Shown here: positions 10,256 to 21,619 of the stretch, piece by piece
How the letters are laid out: each line of letters begins with the position of its first letter
How positions within the stretch are numbered: position 1 is the stretch's first letter
Assembly (NCBI GenBank): GCA_963377175.1
Contig: CAUJNA010000485.1
Location: 91,338 to 155,337 of the forward strand
Source of the DNA: Effrenium voratum
Taxonomy: Eukaryota; Sar; Dinophyceae; Suessiales; Symbiodiniaceae
Reading direction: 5' to 3'
Length of the DNA: 64,000 nucleotides
Program-made: the position numbers and the translations under genes
Notes under the pieces: model-generated
Told to the model about the DNA's origin: nothing
Database searches by the model: none
Seen by the model: only the letters and a program-made list of their open reading frames with translations

Positions 10256-12126
10256 GGTGATCTCTGGAACTTCCTTGTTGCTTTCCTTGTGGCAGGGCGA
10301 GTGCAGACGTTTTGGCTTCTTTCTTGTCACATGTGCTTGGTTCCTTCCACTGGTTCACCAGCATCCTTGTGCCTGGCAACCGATTTCAGTTTCTAAACCG
10401 GTTTTCTGTCTATTGATTCTTTCGTTCCTTCATTTTCCAGGGGTGTTCCTTTTGATTCTTTCAGGCTTAAGACACTTCACTCAGTTTGAGACCTGAGTTC
10501 AGACTAAGTCCAAGTGTACCTTTGGATTGTACTTTTCGGGGCCCAGGTTGAGCCATGTTTTTCTAGATTTTTGTTCAAAGGGACCCGGACCACCGCTGGC
10601 GGAACCCTTTCCTCGGAGTCCACCCGAGGTCGCGGCCTTCCGATCTCGGAGGTGAGAGCGGAGAGGTGAGCTGGTCCAGGAGACCGGCCAGAAACCTGCC
10701 AGCGCTGTGTTTTGGACTTTGAATGGACCCAGTTTTGAGCTGGCACTCACCAGCCATTTGTGTTGGACTGTGAATGGACGAAATTTGAAAAGCACCGAAA
10801 AGTCTCCCAGACCCGTGTTGGGTACCTGTGAAATTTCGGTGCTCATGTTCTGAGCGCGGGCGCAGCTTAAGAAGCTGGAAGTGCGGAGAATTTGTTCAAA
10901 AGCTCGCAGAAAGAGACGCACTTGTTACTCCGAGCCGCAAGGGCCGAAAGTGGGCGCCAAAAAGGGCCCGCCGTTTTTGTTTTGTTTTTTGGGGGTTGGG
11001 GGGGGGGACCAAATGTCTACCCTTGTGGCAGGGACTTTGCAGCTCAGTGTGTTGCCCAAGTTTTGGGATCCCTAAACATTGTAACCCACCCGGGGTCCTT
11101 TTCGTTTCCTTGTAAAGCCATAATACAAGTTGGGGGGTTTCTGTTTTGAGACCCACCCAGCGGGCGCGGCTCATGCTTTGCCAGGGAGTTAGAGAGGACT
11201 CGCGGGTATCTCAAGGCAGTTGTGCCTGTCACTGGCGAAATAGAGATTACAGACTATGCCACGGTAGTTTTTGCTTCACTTCGAGTCACCAGCAACTCCT
11301 ACAGCCCCGTGACTGCACCTTCGATCCGCCATCTAGCTAGCAGTGCAAGTTTTACTTTTGACATTAGACTTGCAGCGATCGATTCGCGAGTGCTGCAATG
11401 GCCTGGCGCCGTTGGCCCGACAGCAGCCCGTTTGCAAGGACATACGGTCGGATGAAAGTTGGACAATTCCCCCACGTTGGTCACGTTCTCTTCCTCAACG
11501 AAAGAGAAGGAATGTGCCATCTACTTGCACCCTGAGGGTCGTTGGGTGTGTATGTGTTTGGAGTTGGTTCCCTTTTCGGCATTGTTTGCAACCCCCCAGA
11601 TTTGCAGTTCCCCATTTTGAGACACACCCAGGATAGCAGAGGAAAGGCCCAGTCGAAATTGCTCGCGTTGCGAGCTGTGAAGCAGCTTTGAGTTTGGAAA
11701 TCCGGGGCTCCTTGTGTAGCACAGAGGGGTAGCCGCGAGGCCTGCGTTACAGTATTTTAAAACACACACACACACACTTGCTTCCCCCGAAATTGAACCA
11801 TTTACCTTTTTGGTGTGCACTTTTATCATTTTCCCGTCCCAATTTTCCGTATGCGATCGCACCTGAACACAATGGCTTCCTTACAGAGAGACGGTTGCGG
11901 AGGGGATGAGATCGGGACTCGCCAAGTCAGCATGTCAGGCAACAGGTCGACTGCTTGGGGAAGGACATCGGGTGTGCCCCGACTTCCCCACAACATCCAG
12001 ACCCAATTCCCCAGGTCCTCTTGCGACACCTTCTTAAATTTTTGGGGCCCCTTGCTGATATGTGTTGGGTGGTTCTCTGAGCATCACAAGGTGGAAAGGA
12101 GCCAAATTAGCCGTAGGCCCTACTAA
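10256..12126. other. Non-coding stretch
   Basis: Several old repeat fragments are visible. One is a block around 11535-11635 with TTTGAGACACACCCAG, related to 16165-16275 (TTGTGAGACGCATCC). A short (CA)n lies at 11761-11777. Frames near 10500-10900 and 11340-11500 show no motif. Confidence 0.4.
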
Positions 12127-12226
12127 GATTCCCTGGAATGATGATTCCCCAGTAAATACCAACAACCACACAATTTCCCATGTTTCAAAGTGGGATGCCA
12201 GCGGATTTTGTCCATCCACAGAAGGG
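12127..12226 (-). repeat. Family E element, reverse orientation, diverged
   Basis: The right end reads GGATTTTGTCCATCCACAG. The interior is the complement of the family E middle (CCATGTTTCAAAGTGG, AATACCAACAA). Confidence 0.6.
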
Positions 12227-12351
12227 GCCCACGACCCAAGGTATGGCGCTTTAGCCCATCTCAGGGTGTGGTGAGGGTTGGGAGCGGCGCCAAGGCGACG
12301 CGCCTCAAGTCAGACCGGAGGCCTGTGCTTTCGCTCGAGACACAGCCCCAG

Positions 12352-12464
12352 GCGGCTGTGGGTCAAAAATAGGGCAACCCCAAAATGGAGCCCTTGTACG
12401 AGGAAACATGGACTAAAAGCTGCGGTTCCCTGGTAGTTTCATTTTGACCCACACCCAAGTGCCC
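12352..12464 (-). repeat. Family G element, reverse orientation
   Basis: GGCTGTGGGTCAAAAATAGG and CATTTTGACCCACACCCAAG form the termini. GGACTAAAAGCTGCGGTTCC is the complement of the family block GGAACCGCAG..TTTAGTCC. Confidence 0.7.
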
Positions 12465-12601
12465 ATAGGTGTCATTAGCCCGGCTGCAGTTTGGGTATGC
12501 ATTGTTTTGCCAAGGCCTCCTGTTGTGGCTCCTTTTCTGGCAGGAAAACCACAAGACCCGCATTTCAGGGCTGCGAATCCTGAGTTTGAGACGAGGCCCA
12601 A

Positions 12602-12680
12602 AGGAGCCACAATCAAACCCCGGGTAGATGATCCGGTTAGTAAGGGGCAGGCCCCTCGCCAGAACTAGTTGCGGGAATTT
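12602..12680 (+). repeat. Family B element, 5' fragment
   Basis: GAGCCACAATCAAACCCCGGG, GTAGATGA, GGTTAGTAAGGGGCAG and AACTAGTTGCGG match the left half of family B. The right half is missing. Confidence 0.65.
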
Positions 12681-12769
12681 CCGGCTTCTTCAAGCCCTGG
12701 GGCTGGGGGTTCGATCCCGGGGCGATGAGCCGCGGCGTTTTCGTAGAAACCTTTCAATGGCTGGGGAAT

Positions 12770-12930
12770 GTTAAGAGGGAGCCCTTTAAATGGACAAGCA
12801 CCACGGGGTTTAGGGAGCCCTTTAACGCAGGTTGGGTGGCTGGCACCAACGGGTGGGAATGTTGATAGGGAGCCCTTTGGTGGAAACCATGCAGGTTGGG
12901 TTTGGGAGTTAGGGAGCCCTTTGGTCGACA
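12770..12930 (+). repeat. Interspersed 13-mer, four copies
   Basis: (T)AGGGAGCCCTTT occurs four times at irregular spacing of about 40-55 bp (near 12776, 12814, 12858 and 12913). GCAGGTTGGGT is also repeated. It looks like a decayed minisatellite. Confidence 0.55.
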
Positions 12931-13402
12931 TCATGTAGGAACCTTGGGATTCATGGCACCAAGCACTGCCAAGCAAGTTCGACAGCTTCCAATTACACTT
13001 CATCTATGAGGCTTCCTCTCAAGGAAAGTTGTCTTCTGAAACCTTCCTAGCTTCCACAATGGTTGGAAAGAGATGGTAAGACCCCCTTCTCACTTCCTGA
13101 GTTCATGCACTTTTTCTGCTTTTCGAGAAGACTATTTTAGTGGTAAATGCCAAGTTCCGACTCTTTTGGCCCTGCACAAAAAAAAGTGGAGCCTTCCAAG
13201 CAGTCCTAAGAGCCTTGCAACTCACCGCAACTAAGGGGACTTCATCCCAACAGGATTCAACCGCACCCTGGGTGTAAGTGCTTGGTGAAGCCGCGGATGG
13301 GCGAATGCCGCTTTTTTCCCACTTGGGATGGGATGAAGCCACGAAATCTTGATAAACTGCCCAACTCCAGCTGCCGATCGGCGGGAATTTTGTAAACCGT
13401 CA

Positions 13403-13538
13403 CTAGGTCCCCCAGCTAGGTGCCCTTTCTCACCCCTTTTTTGGTTGGGAGGGTTCCCCTACTAAAAAAGACTACCGGAAAAACAAGAGGGAAAAAACGG
13501 GTACCAACTTATTCTAGCCTCTCAACTGGAGGACCTAG
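13403..13538 (+). repeat. Family A element, full-length
   Basis: CTAGGTCCCCCAG at the left and CTGGAGGACCTAG at the right are inverse with one mismatch over 13 bp, the clearest family A termini here. The interior has GGTTGGGAGGGTTCCCCTAC and GGTACCAACTTATTCTAGCC. Confidence 0.85.
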
Positions 13539-15101
13539 ATCAGCTGCAGAGAGCGGTTTGGCGGTTTTTCTCCAGGCTGAGAGGCGATGGATGCGAAGCC
13601 TCTACTTGGCAGGCTGCGGGGTTCACTTTTTGCCCCGGACGGAAGGACTGGAGGTCGGAGAGTCCGTTTATTCTTTGCAGGTGAGTGTGTCTCCGAATGG
13701 AGGAACCCAAGGAGCGGGTGCTTCTCATTTGGTTCCCCATTGAAATATGGAAGAACTGAAAGTGGCGCTGTGAGTAGAATATATTATGTATACAACAGTG
13801 TTTGTATTCTCTAAAACAAAAAGGGACAGCTCAGCGCACACACTTAAAGAATCATGTCCTCAGAAGACAAGTCCGAGTAGAGAACAAGTTGGAAACAAAC
13901 CTGATCAGTTCCCATTGCGCGCGCTTGCTTCACTTGCAATTTGCAGTTCGCACACTGGGTGCATTCAGTGGAAGCATGCAACAGCCGTCAGGGTGCTACG
14001 AGAGTTTGACGAAAGGACCTCTTCATCGTGGCGAGTCTCACCATCCAAAGGATCACGTCCATGTTGGCCCCGGATGAAACTCACCCTGGCGGAGCAATGG
14101 GTGTTGCCCCCCTTCCCCCCCCCCTGCCCCCCAATCCCCCTCCTCCCCCTCGCCAACCGTGATGTCGTGAATGGGAGACAAGTTGAGAATCAACCAGTTT
14201 TTTTGTTTCCTGGTCATGTTAGCATCGGATGAATAAGCCCTCCCCCCCCTCCCCGCCAGAAGGTCAAACCTCAGATTAAGCGGGGTTCTGTGGGAGAAGG
14301 CGGTCCGCGGGACAAGGTAGTTGTAGGTGGTGGCCGCTCTGCGGGATGGAGGCCGCATCCGGAAATTGGATTTTGATTTGGGCCGGAATTGGACCGATGG
14401 CTTTTGTGCAGGAAAATGGTTCTGCCGAATGCGCCATGCAAATTCGGGGTGGTTCAGGAGGCCCCCCGAGAACGTGCCTTAGTAGTCGGTGGTACTTATT
14501 GCTCACTAATACTGCCGGAAATATCGAGCGCTCGGGCTGCGCACTGTCAATTTGGAGTTGCTGTTCTCAATGCAACTCTTTGGGCACGTGTTCTGACTTG
14601 AGCACTGGGCTTTGGGCTCTGAAATATCAGTTGCTCGGCCTGAGTACAAATCTTTAGCTCCAGTCGCCTTACGGTACGCTTGGAAGATAAGCAGCAGCGG
14701 GTCCTGGGTGAACATGACCGGTAGTTGCCCGCTGTGCCAGCTGCTGCAACCGTCTTGGCGTGCAGCAGCAGTCTGAAGCTCAGATGTTCCATGCGTCTGC
14801 TTTCTGTTCGTCCTTCACACAGGTTCGAGAGGCATCTTCACCCTATTGCTCAATGGATTCTCTAAGTTTCCCTTTCCATTTTGGAGTGTTCCCCACTCAA
14901 AATGGAGTCTACCCCAAAGAAGACGCAACCCATTTTCGCTTGGGTGGAGCTGTTTCCCGCACAGTCACTTGCATAACTGCTTGGCGCTGGACCTGGGGAG
15001 AAACCGAGAAACCGAGGCGGAGCTCATACGTTTAGTCTGGTCGGCATCTCAGAAATCTGGTGAACAGTTTCAGCTCGGGCAAGCTTGGCTGACCCAGAGA
15101 T
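13539..15101. other. Mostly non-coding, one weak coding island
   Basis: 13539-13680 directly follows the family A element and stays open in all three forward frames up to TTCTTTGCAG/GTGAG, so an exon is possible but not demonstrable. C-rich runs occur at 14109-14150 and 14235-14255. No gene is recognised. Confidence 0.35.
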
Positions 15102-15235
15102 TACTGTGGATGTTTGCGAAATCCAGTTCGCACCAGTTTGAAACCATGGTTGAAACCATTTGTTGGTTGGTATTTGCAGGAGAGTCAGCATCCCAGGGCT
15201 TCGTAGGTGGTGCAGGATTTCGTCCATCCACAGTA
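15102..15235 (+). repeat. Family E inverted-repeat element
   Basis: TACTGTGGATG opens the copy and CATCCACAGTA closes it. The right arm GGTGCAGGATTTCGTCCATC is intact while the left arm is diverged. The middle GTTTGAAACCATGG and TTGGTATTTGCAGGAGAGTC is shared with the copies at 55396 and 61776. Confidence 0.75.
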
Positions 15236-15349
15236 GGAATTCCAATCTGCAGCCAGTGCAGGCTCAAGTCTTGTGAAAAGCTGAGGCCAGCCAGAACGTT
15301 TGGAGAGAGGCTGAGTCCCGCTCCCTGCCTTTGCCCAAAACGGATATGG

Positions 15350-15465
15350 GACCCATAGGTGTCCTTTTTAGGTTAGTTTGATTAAAACTAGATGGCACTG
15401 GTTTAGGTGGGGTTTCTTCCATTTGCCAGGGCCATCTATTTTTCCCAAAGGCTACCTATGATGGG
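15350..15465 (+). repeat. Family L short repeat
   Basis: ACCCATAGGTGTCCTTTTTAG, GATGGCACTGGTTTAGGTGG, CCATTTGCCAGGGCCATCTA and CTACCTATG. It is paired with 2956-3062. CATTTGCCAG/GG resembles a splice acceptor. Confidence 0.6.
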
Positions 15466-16450
15466 ACCCCTAACCTTCAATGTCTCTTTGGTTGTCTTCA
15501 ATCACGTCCCGTTCGTCCCTTTCCAACCAGACGTGAAAAAAAGAAAGAACATGTAAAAGTTGGTTCCCTTTCGTCCCTTTGAATCCCTTTCTTTGGTTCC
15601 ATTTGGGATTCCACCCAAAAGAAAAAGTATCGCCACCCGTATCGCACGGGCAGGGATCGCTGCGAGCGCGGATGCTGAGGTGGGGACGCGCATGTGAGAT
15701 GGGCTTAGTAGCAGTGCCCAAATCTCCCCCATTGGCCACTTTCGGTACGGGCTCTACCAGTGTTCCAGCATCCTACTGTTCCAATGTTCCAGTGTCTTCC
15801 AGCAAAACAGTTTCCATGTTCCAGTGTTCCAGTCTTTTCCAGTGTTCCACGAGGATTACTAGGGATTAAGGAAAGGCCCATATAAACCTAGATGCATATG
15901 TTGTAGTGGAATCAACCGTCGATCATTTGTTGGCACTGCTTGCGTGTGCACATCCATGCAATGAGTCCTTGCAGCCAAAGAAAAAGCCATGGAGGTTGCG
16001 TTCAGTCTTGAATGTTTTTCAAAATAGGGATCCCTAAACTTGTTGGTGTCGTTCGTGTGGTTTCCCTTTTGTATCAATGAGGGTCGTCTGATGAGTGTTG
16101 ACACCGATCCTGGTTTGAAGGATCCCGAGAAGAGCTGAGGAGGCAGGATGCAGGTTTTGCTGGTGCGACACGATGTGTCTCAAAGTGAGGAACCCATCTG
16201 GACGGCGTTTCTGGTTCGTTCCTTGAAATAGTCTTGTCGAGAAGTGCACTCCCCATTGTGAGACGCATCCATTTGTGTGCCGGTCTCCATTTCCTGTCTT
16301 CTGCGCATGATAAGCACTTTTGGCTCATGCCTGGCCACGGAATGATCTGTCACGGCTCCTTGTCCCGGGCCAGCGCTTTTCGCCTGCCGACCTTCGAACC
16401 CGCGCCGAAGTTCCCGCGACTTCCGCGGTGGCCGCGCTCGAGCCTTCAGC
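15466..16450. other. Non-coding stretch with a GTTCCA minisatellite
   Basis: Between about 15758 and 15848 the word GTTCCA(GT) recurs about eight times in a loose tandem array. 16165-16275 is a diverged short repeat related to 11535-11635. No gene. Confidence 0.45.
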
Positions 16451-16608
16451 ACGGTTGTTGTTGGGAAACCGTTCACATTCTTGCTTCTTGTGGTTGAGTG
16501 GTTGAAATCCAGCCACTTACCTGATGTCTTGTTTTTGTGGTTTGGTTGAAATCCAGCCACTTAGCCGCTAAAACATGTTTTTCTGCTCACCTTCCAACGT
16601 CAACCGAG
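16451..16608 (+). repeat. Family I element, with an internal duplication
   Basis: GGTTGTTGTTGGGAAAC on the left and TTCCAACGTCAACCGAG on the right. The internal phrase GGTTGAAATCCAGCCACTTA occurs twice (about 16502 and 16544), so this copy carries a ~45-bp duplication that the copy at 60589 lacks. Confidence 0.65.
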
Positions 16609-16859
16609 TCAGCATCTTCCGTCTGCCGCTTCGGCGATGCTCCGCGGCGCACGAAGCCGGGATCGCGGCGTGCCCAGGGCGGCCACAAAGGCGGCGCGGA
16701 TCACAGGCGCGGCGTCCAAAATGGGGTACCTAAGGGAAACCTAAGGATTTTCTTTGGGGTACCTAAGGGAAACCCACCAGGAGAGTTCAAGTTGGCAACT
16801 GGGTCCGCAGTTGTAAAAGCAAAAGGCAAATGCGGGCCTCCGGTTTTTGGCGGTTTCGA

Positions 16860-17313
16860 AGCAGAAACAGAAGCAAGCGGAGAGCTTGTTGGACTTGGTT
16901 TGGACCATCTCTCATGCAGGTGCCTATATTGGTTTGATCGGCATCGCGCTGTTTGTGGCCCCGGTCACTTGCTTCTCGATCTTCTTCGATCCCACGGAGA
17001 TTCGGAGCATTTGGATCCGTGTCTTCGGCAGTTTGTGCGCATTGCTGGGCTGGTACTATGTGGGTGCTTCAGAGGACAGCGCCAGGGCAGCCATACCCTG
17101 GTTACCTTATAGGTACCCCAGTAGTGCCCTTGTACCTTTTTTGTTGGTTGGGAGGGCTCCCCTACTAAAATAGACTACCTAGCCTCTCTACTGGAGGGCC
17201 TCGCCTTATAGGGAAGCAAAATGGATAGTGTTCAAACTCTAGTGGTGTTCAAGTATGTTTTAAGCGAGGGGTTGGCTCCACCCTGTCAGCAAACTCCGAA
17301 GTGCCAGCGTTGA
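16860..17313 (+). CDS. 3' end of a small membrane-protein gene, interrupted by an intron-like family A element
   Basis: From about 16860 a frame encodes two hydrophobic segments: one starting HAGAYIGLIGIALFVAPV and one starting WIRVFGSLCALLGWYYVG. Between them lies FFDPTEIRSI. The pattern (short helix, loop with DP, WIR-G-LLG-YY, then a polar tail) recalls small bacterial-type membrane proteins of unknown function, but I cannot name the family. The frame meets a family A element at 17113. Removing 17113-17213 as a GT-AG intron joins CCTTATAG to GGAAGC and keeps the frame open for 32 more codons, through REAMDSVQTLVVFKYVL, to TGA at 17311-17313. The 5' part of the gene is not resolved. An acceptor-like CATGCAG/G at about 16913-16920 could be the exon start. 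Confidence 0.55.
17113..17213 (+). repeat. Family A element acting as a candidate precise intron (introner-like)
   Basis: The copy lies between two exact CCTTATAGG repeats (17105-17113 and 17206-17214). Its first bases GTACCCCAG provide a GT donor, and the second CCTTATAG provides the AG acceptor. Splicing at these points would restore the uninterrupted target and the host reading frame. The inner sequence GGTTGGGAGGGCTCCCCTAC plus CTCTCTACTGGAGG places it in family A. In family terms the duplication may be only 4 bp (CCTT), with the following ATAGG resembling the element end CTAGG. The splicing consequence is the same. Confidence 0.7.
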
Positions 17314-18001
17314 GCAAAACAAGAAAGGCGCCGGGGAAACATGCGTACCAGAGCATGCTTGCAGGGACTCTTGGGGCAGCCTGGCAAATGGCCCCTCAAG
17401 AGCTCCAACTTGGCAATTTGGAGCCCTGAAGCTCAAGCGAAACGAGGGCTCTGGCCACAATTAGGGCCAGGCCAAGCCAACTATGACGCAGTTCAGGATC
17501 AATGAAGCCTGCATAGTTTGGTTTAATTGAGGGCTCCTTCACTGTCGTCCCCCAGAAGAATCCACCCGTTGTGGTTATATTCTGGGTTAGTACCACAACC
17601 CCGGGTTTAGTGGTTCATCTTTTTTGGGGGGCTTTAGTTTTGACCGAAGCCTAATCTGCAAAATGTTCCTTACAATTCACATCACATATTCTGACCAATC
17701 TAACCACCACAAGAGGCCCAGCAACGTTTGAGACATACTCACACATGAGCTTTTTTACCCCCACACAAACCAGCCGCTTGTTGCCTTTTTTGCTTGGGGA
17801 AAGCAATCCGCTTGTCCGGCTCGTCACAGACTGAATTTCACAAAGTAATTGTGGGGTTCCATGACGCATGACGCTAGGTTGCTTGGTTTCCATGTGATTT
17901 TGCAGCACCAACCCCCTAAACTCTAAACCAACTGAACACTCCAAAGCAAAAAGCTGGCAGGACGTGTGTTTTTGTGTTTTGCTTGGAGGCTTGATTTTGT
18001 T
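17314..18001. other. Non-coding stretch
   Basis: No gene or repeat copy is recognised. Confidence 0.4.
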
Positions 18002-18140
18002 CAGGTTGGATTCGCCGTCCGAGGCGTGGGCTTTTTGGAGGCCACGGTGACGGGGCGCCTGGCGTTGGCGGCGGCGCTGTGCCTGGCCGTGGCCTTGGAT
18101 GCGAAAGCTTCGGAAGGGCGCGGCTTCCGGCGCAGCGGGG
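18002..18140 (+). CDS. Candidate exon with a hydrophobic helix
   Basis: A GC-rich frame encodes FLEATVTGRLALAAALCLAV followed by a short polar run. This fits a signal anchor or membrane helix. It lies directly upstream of the purine minisatellite, and no exon boundary or homologue can be fixed. Confidence 0.3.
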
Positions 18141-18154
18141 GCTCCCAGTGGGGT

Positions 18155-18575
18155 GGGCTGGGGCTGGGGCTGGGGCTGGGGAGGGAGGGAGGGAGGGGAA
18201 GCGAGGGAGGAGAAGGGAGGGGAGGGGAGGGAGGGAAAGGGAGGGGAAGGGAGGGGAGGGGAGGGAGGGGAGGGAGGGGAAGGGAGGGGAAGGAGGGGAG
18301 GGAGGAGGGGAGAGGGAGGGGAAGGGAGGGGGGAAGGGAGGGAGCGGAGGGAGGGGAGGAGGGGAAGGGAGGGGAAGGAGGGGAGGGAGGGGAGGGAGGG
18401 GAGGGAGGGGAAGGGAGGGAGGGGAGGCAGGGGAAGGGAGGGAGGGGAAGGGAGGGAGGGGAAGGGAGGGGAAGGGAGGGAGGGGAGGGAGGGGAAGGGA
18501 GGGGAGGGAGGGGAGGGAGGGGAGGGAGGGGAAGGGAGGGAGGGGAGGCAGGGGAAGGGAGGGAGGGGAAGGGAG
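18155..18575 (+). repeat. Purine-only minisatellite (GGGAGGGGA-type)
   Basis: About 400 bp consist almost entirely of G and A on the plus strand. Units of 5-9 bp (GGGAGGGGA, GGGAAGGGA) are arranged in longer repeated blocks; AGGCAGGGGAAGGGAGGGAG recurs near 18426 and 18546. Long open frames on both strands (Gly/Arg/Glu-rich forward, Pro/Ser/Leu-rich reverse) are products of the repeat, not genes. Confidence 0.9.
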
Positions 18576-20589
18576 TCCATCCGCCATTTTCTCGTACCTT
18601 TGTTTGCTCAGAAAATCCAAACTCTTGGGGATCACTTCCATTTATACCAACGAGAAGCAATGACCCACAACTTAACTTAAAACAAAACATACCTAGCACT
18701 CTATACCTGAAGCCAAAGATTAACCTTTTATAAGAAACTCTAAACCAAACAGCACCTCAAAGTGGAGCTAAGACTTAACCTAAAACCAACCATGCTAAAA
18801 CTTTACACCTACAACCAGAACTTAACCAACTTCACCTAACACCAAGCATACCTAAAAATATATACCTAAAACCAAAACTTAACCTTTTATAGCAAACTCC
18901 ACCTAAAACCAACCAGCACCTCAGCTTTTACTTGACAAAGCTGCAGATCACATCGGCGTGCTGCTGCTGGCAGCCACCAATGCCTTGGGCGCCCTCTTCA
19001 TGCGCCGGGCCTTGCGATGAAGGCGGGCCTTCGACTCTCCATATGAGGCCAAAACAAGAAGGATTTGATTTTTGTGTAAGGCCCTTGGAAGTCGTTGTGG
19101 TTTGGGTTGGTTGCAAGTTGTACCCAAAAATAGAAGCTGCTATTATAGTTGTGTTTTTGTTTTTGTTTGTTTGTGTAAGGTCCTTGGAAGGCCAAGGTTA
19201 GTAAGGGACAATCCCAACCAACCAAATTATATGGTTTCAAGTAGGTGCGGATATCCGCCAGCCGTTGTGATTTGGGTTGGTTGCAAGTTGTACTTAAGCC
19301 GCCAACCCTGGGTCCTCACACGGTTTGGTCGCGGTATCATGCTCGAAAGTTGCAAGTTGCCTTGCGCAAGCTGCTCTGTGCAAGTTGCTGTGTGCAAGTT
19401 GCTTTGCGCGCAGCCAACTGGATTTCAGAAAGCCGGCTCTTTTCCTATAGGCAAATTGGTTTTTCTAGCAATTTCCATCAAGCTTCGCGGCAGATTACCT
19501 GGTATGGAGACGTCAGCCCACCGGCTTCGCCGCCTCTACTGGTTTCGACTTGGTACAGAAGGACATGTCCAAAACAGCATACTGGGGGGGCGATCCCAGA
19601 CACGCGTGAGAATCGAGGCTTTGGCAAATTCAATACTCCCAAACATGTTCAAAACAAGCTTGATGATACTGATGTGTTTGAGCAACGGTCCATGTACATT
19701 CGGAGAATTGGTCCAACCGACTCGCAACGCGCAAGATGAATCAGACCAAGCTATGTAGAATGTAGATTCCGTGGATGCCGGGGATGCAAGCCGGCCCTGC
19801 TAAAGAATCCCCCTCAGGATCGTGACGGCCTAGACAAAATACGTGACGCAATGTTTCTTATTGTTGGAATCGAATTCCAAATCACATTCTCCGGGAGATC
19901 CTCCGGATTGAAAGAGCTGCATCAAGCTTATGCTTATACCCATACCCACGTTAGTAAGTATAGAACCAAACGTCGACGGATCTTGGAGCTCGATGCCGTT
20001 CATCTGGCCGTCTTTCGAAACCGTCAAAGTTGTCCACAATTACACAGAAAAGAAGGAGGATGAGGGTCGATGGTAGTTCAGCATGAGGCCAACGAGTTAG
20101 AGCAATGTATAGTAAGTATTTTTTCTCCAAGTGAGACTTGAGCCTTTTGCCAATTATTGCCCTGTTCGGTGTGGGACAATGGCAATATTTTGTCACATGT
20201 GCACCGCACATGCGCGACGCCCCAAATGCGCCCACTGCTAAAAGAAATGAAAAGAAAACGTGGGGGTCCGTCTTAAAGTTCGGGAGCCCCGAAAAGGATG
20301 CTTTCCTCTGGGTGTCTTCCAAATCACCCCAAAAAGGGTACACTCAAAAAACGACACGCTCTCATGCACAAGGCTTGTGTCGCTTTCAGCATGCGCTTTC
20401 CCAAGGATCAGCAAGAAGCAGACCCATGCCGATGTCGAAGTCCGAAAGCATCGCGCGCAAGACATCCTCCTCTTCAGCTCTTCTGACCGAGCGTCAAGAC
20501 CTGGAGCGCAGAGCATCGAGCACTTGGGCAGCCCGAGTTGCTCCAAGATCGCTGATGTATTGGACATGACAGACGCCATTCCGGCCGCG
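18576..20589. other. Non-coding, with AC-rich decayed repeats
   Basis: 18680-18930 contains loose repeats of CCTAAAACCAA / AACTTAACC. At 19080-19290 the phrase GTAAGG.CCTTGGAAG and TTGGGTTGGTTGCAAGTTGTA recurs two or three times, together with a family B fragment (GGTTAGTAAGGGACAATCCCAACC near 19197). GCAAGTTGC.TTGCGCAAGCTGC repeats occur at 19346-19405. No gene. Confidence 0.4.
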
Positions 20590-20770
20590 CGGAGAACAAA
20601 CATGCGTGGGGCGCGGGCGAGTGGAGCAAGTTGCAAGACAAACAAATATGCGACAGGCTGAAACAGGAGAAGATGCGGCAGGTGGGGCTGCGTGACTGTT
20701 CTGCTTGTCCGGCAGGGGGCATCGTGTGTGTGTGTGGTTCTTGCTTGAGGGAATGCGACCTTTTGGGGTA
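20590..20770 (+). CDS. Candidate Cys-rich exon
   Basis: One frame reads AWGAGEWSKLQDKQICDRL, then a basic stretch and DCSACPAGGIVCVCGSC, and stops at a TAG near 20771. Five cysteines in 15 residues suggest a metal-binding or disulfide-rich segment. Exon edges and identity are unknown, and part of the Cys run comes from a short (TG)n in the DNA. Confidence 0.3.
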
Positions 20771-21510
20771 GAGTCAAGTTGGGAATGAGCAGGACACCAT
20801 TCCTTTTGGGGTTCGCCTATATTCGATCACACCCAACTGTGTGTGGCGGGGCCCTTTTTGAGTGCTGTGCGCCTTGAAGGGGATGTCCCGGAGGATGAGG
20901 ACGAGGACGGGACAAATCCGCCTGCTATGGGAGGTTTGGTTAAACTGTGATGTCGACTACGATTTCCTTGGGCAAGGACATGGTGGTGCGATGTCCAACC
21001 AGTTTTTGTTCCGTTTCATCTTCCGTTTGGTTGCCCTTGAATGCAGCCTTAAGGGGTACCCTGAAAAAACAGCCCGCAAACTGTGGCTGTAAATTGAAAC
21101 AACCCTAAAACCTCCACACGACCCAAAACGACACCCAACCGGTCCGAGTGTTTTGGTTTTTTGCATTTTCCCAGACCTCGGTGTATCGCAGCAGGAGGGC
21201 CAGGTCTTGTACTTCGGCGGCGCCACGGAAGAGCGCACGGAGCCGCAAGCCGGGAGCCCCAGGCCCCATAACTGTGCGAGCGATGCGGGGAATGCGCCGA
21301 AGAAAAAAAAATGACATCAGCGTAGGTCTCCTTTTTCGTTGTTTTGCTCGAAAAATAGACGGCGACTCCCGGTTTACCTGGTGGTTGTTCATCATCCACC
21401 AGGGAAAGCCATTTGTGGCCCCTAAACCTTGACTGCTGACTTGGATCTTTAGACCTGAACTGAAATTAATGGGGTTTCCTGTAGACGTGAACTGTTTGGC
21501 AGAAATATTG
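20771..21510. other. Non-coding stretch
   Basis: No recognised gene. A partial family D phrase (TTGGATCTTTAGACCTGAAC) lies at 21440, just before the fuller copy. Confidence 0.4.
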
Positions 21511-21619
21511 AGTTGGATCTTTAGACTTTTTCACTTTTTGGTTGACATCTTGGGGTGTTTTCTGTACTAACCCCCCAAGAAGTTAAACACTTTTTGCAGG
21601 GGGGGTCGTTGCAGCAACC
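21511..21619 (+). repeat. Family D short repeat
   Basis: GTTGGATCTTTAGACTTTTTC, CCCCCAAGAAGTTAAACAC, TTTTTGCAGGGGGGGTCG and TTGCAGCAACC are shared with 57128 and 61518. Confidence 0.7.

Noticed and set aside
12690..12735. tRNA-like B-box (GGTTCGATCCC) after a short stem
   Set aside because: No 7-nt anticodon loop, D-arm or acceptor pairing could be laid out around it.
16537..17112. 191-codon frame overlapping the membrane-protein exon
   Set aside because: Its product has no hydrophobic pattern. The frame shifted by one carries the two clear membrane segments.
17651..18733. Several 190-310-codon frames, Pro/Ser- or Gly/Arg/Glu-rich
   Set aside because: They are translations of the purine minisatellite and stay open in every frame.
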